Assembly (NCBI GenBank): GCA_034008185.1
Contig: CM067081.1
Location: 150,938,258-151,002,257, forward strand
DNA: 64,000 nt
DNA from: Gorsachius magnificus
Taxonomy: Eukaryota > Chordata > Aves > Pelecaniformes > Ardeidae
Direction: 5' to 3'
A program made the translations under genes and the position numbers. The notes under the pieces were generated by a model. That model made no database searches. It was given only the letters and a program-made list of their open reading frames with translations, and was not told where the DNA came from. Positions 62,861-64,000 of this stretch are shown here, in pieces. The first letter of the stretch is position 1; each line of letters opens with the position of its first letter.

Positions 62861-64000
62861 GGGGCGCGCGGCGCGGCAGGGAGCGCGCGCTGGGCTCGGC
62901 GCGGCCGCGGGGGGCGGGGCTGGGCCCTTTTCTTCCCCCACTCCCCGCGGTTCTGTGCCCGGCACCGGGGCGGGCTCCGTGCGGCCTGGCCGGGCCTGTG
63001 AGGACGGCTGGGCGCCGGCGGTGGTGGCGGGGGCCGCCGAGGAGGGCCGGGTGTGGGGGCTGCCCCCGCGGCGCAGCGTGGGGAGGAACAGCTTTGGCCG
63101 GGCTCGGCGGCGGGGAGCCGAGGCTCGGGGAGGTTCCCTGCCGTTGGGCCTGAGCGGGGCCGTAGGGGCCTGCGAGGGGCGGCCGCGGGGTCTGCGGCCT
63201 GTCAGCCACCGGTGAAACGCTTCTGTTGGCCACCGGCGCTGTCCGTCGGGGACTCCATCAGGTCTTGGGAGGAAGAGCTTGGTAACGTGAAATGCAAGTC
63301 ATGCGATAGCTGTTTGGGTGGGATAACGGGTTTAGAAACTCTTTTGTTCCACTTCTTACGTGGTGCTGAGCCATGAAGTGGATTGGAAAACCTGCCAGGC
63401 ATGCATGGAGCATGGAAATCTCAAGTTGGTGGTGACAGATGGGACACTTGAACTCAACACAGCGCTTTGGGAACCGGGAAGGGCGATGCCTTCTCTCCGT
63501 GTAGGCTAGCTACCCCATGGGGACAGGCAGCTAGCTGCTGCAGCCTGAAGGGAGTCAGGAAAAAGGGAAAAAGGTGTCCCAAGACAGAGGGTCAGAGGAT
63601 GCTAGGGCCTACATAGTGGGTTACTTTCCTCAGAAAGTTAGGTAATCGCTTGTAATAGAGTTGTGGGGGGTTTTGTGCTATTCCAAGTGCCAGTTCTTTA
63701 TTGTTAACTCTCAGCTAATTCAAAGAACACCACAGATTGTAAAAAACATAACTTACAGTCTGTCAGTGCATCAACACAGTTTGCTACCTTGAGTACTGGC
63801 AAATCGGTTTTAATATGGATTGCCTTTAAGTTGCACAAGGGCATGTTCCTCACTCCCAGGCTGGTAGCTGTGGTGACGTAACCATTTGTCAAATAAACGC
63901 ACGTTGTCAGTGTTTGCAAGTGAACCCAAGTGCTGTTGTGATAAATGCATTTGTTGTATTAGCTTTTCTCTACGATCAAAATAAAGAATGAGTCAGCCAA
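62861..64000. other. Probable 5' part of intron 1 of the right-hand gene
   Basis: G/C-rich to about 63,250, then ordinary AT-leaning sequence to the window edge. No acceptor-exon pair or conserved protein was recognised. Several GC-rich open frames on both strands lack any family resemblance and are treated as composition effects. Confidence 0.4.

Noticed and set aside
62222..63233. Several long GC-rich open frames on both strands, including one starting MAAAARERL at 62,645
   Set aside because: They overlap each other in many frames, as GC-rich DNA allows. The MAAAARERL frame ends after 45 codons without a usable donor. Composition explains them.
63355..63375. Reverse-strand TCAGCACCACG resembling the left half of a REST site
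   Set aside because: The right half is absent and the position, inside a presumed intron of an unknown gene, gives no support.
1..64000. tRNA, rRNA, snRNA or CRISPR-like arrays and retroviral LTR pairs
   Set aside because: I looked for tRNA B-box and acceptor pairing, U6/5S/7SL-type sequences, regularly spaced repeats and paired LTRs. None was convincing.

Overview
The window looks like nuclear DNA from a bird. It is AT-leaning vertebrate sequence with very few exons. Three CR1 (chicken repeat 1) LINE copies carry typical avian CR1 3' ends (ATTCTATG-type terminal repeats). There are two CpG-island promoters, and no prokaryotic-style gene packing. Species cannot be fixed from the sequence alone.

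Layout. Positions 1 to about 41,199 read as one very long first intron of a minus-strand gene. It contains a young-looking 5'-truncated CR1 on the plus strand (about 5,160-7,210, with a 657-codon open reverse-transcriptase frame) and an older, internally deleted CR1 on the minus strand (about 25,772-27,340). It also holds several decayed MIR-like remnants and simple repeats. At 41,206-41,572 (minus) lies the first coding exon of a gene I recognise as IQSEC3, an Arf guanine-nucleotide exchange factor of inhibitory synapses. The exon starts with the conserved MESLLENP block and coiled coil, and it ends at a perfect GTAAGT donor. Its reading frame is broken once inside a long homopolymer, most simply a sequencing or assembly error. 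Its promoter is a CpG island running to about 42,120.

From 42,130 to about 62,600 is the intergenic side upstream of IQSEC3. It holds the most unusual structure in the window: a large imperfect inverted duplication at about 46,345-47,960, with two arms of roughly 600 bp around a spacer of roughly 450 bp. It also holds a degenerate minus-strand CR1 (about 58,550-60,400) and long poly-C runs. At about 62,600-62,900 a second CpG-island promoter has YY1, NRF1, GC-box and ETS motifs, followed by a consensus splice donor. It is probably the noncoding first exon of an unidentified plus-strand gene that continues past the window. The two promoters point away from each other, about 21 kb apart.

No tRNA, rRNA, CRISPR array or viral element was recognised. 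The best candidate for something undescribed is the 1.6 kb inverted duplication, which would fold into a long hairpin if transcribed. I see no evidence of a new multi-gene system.
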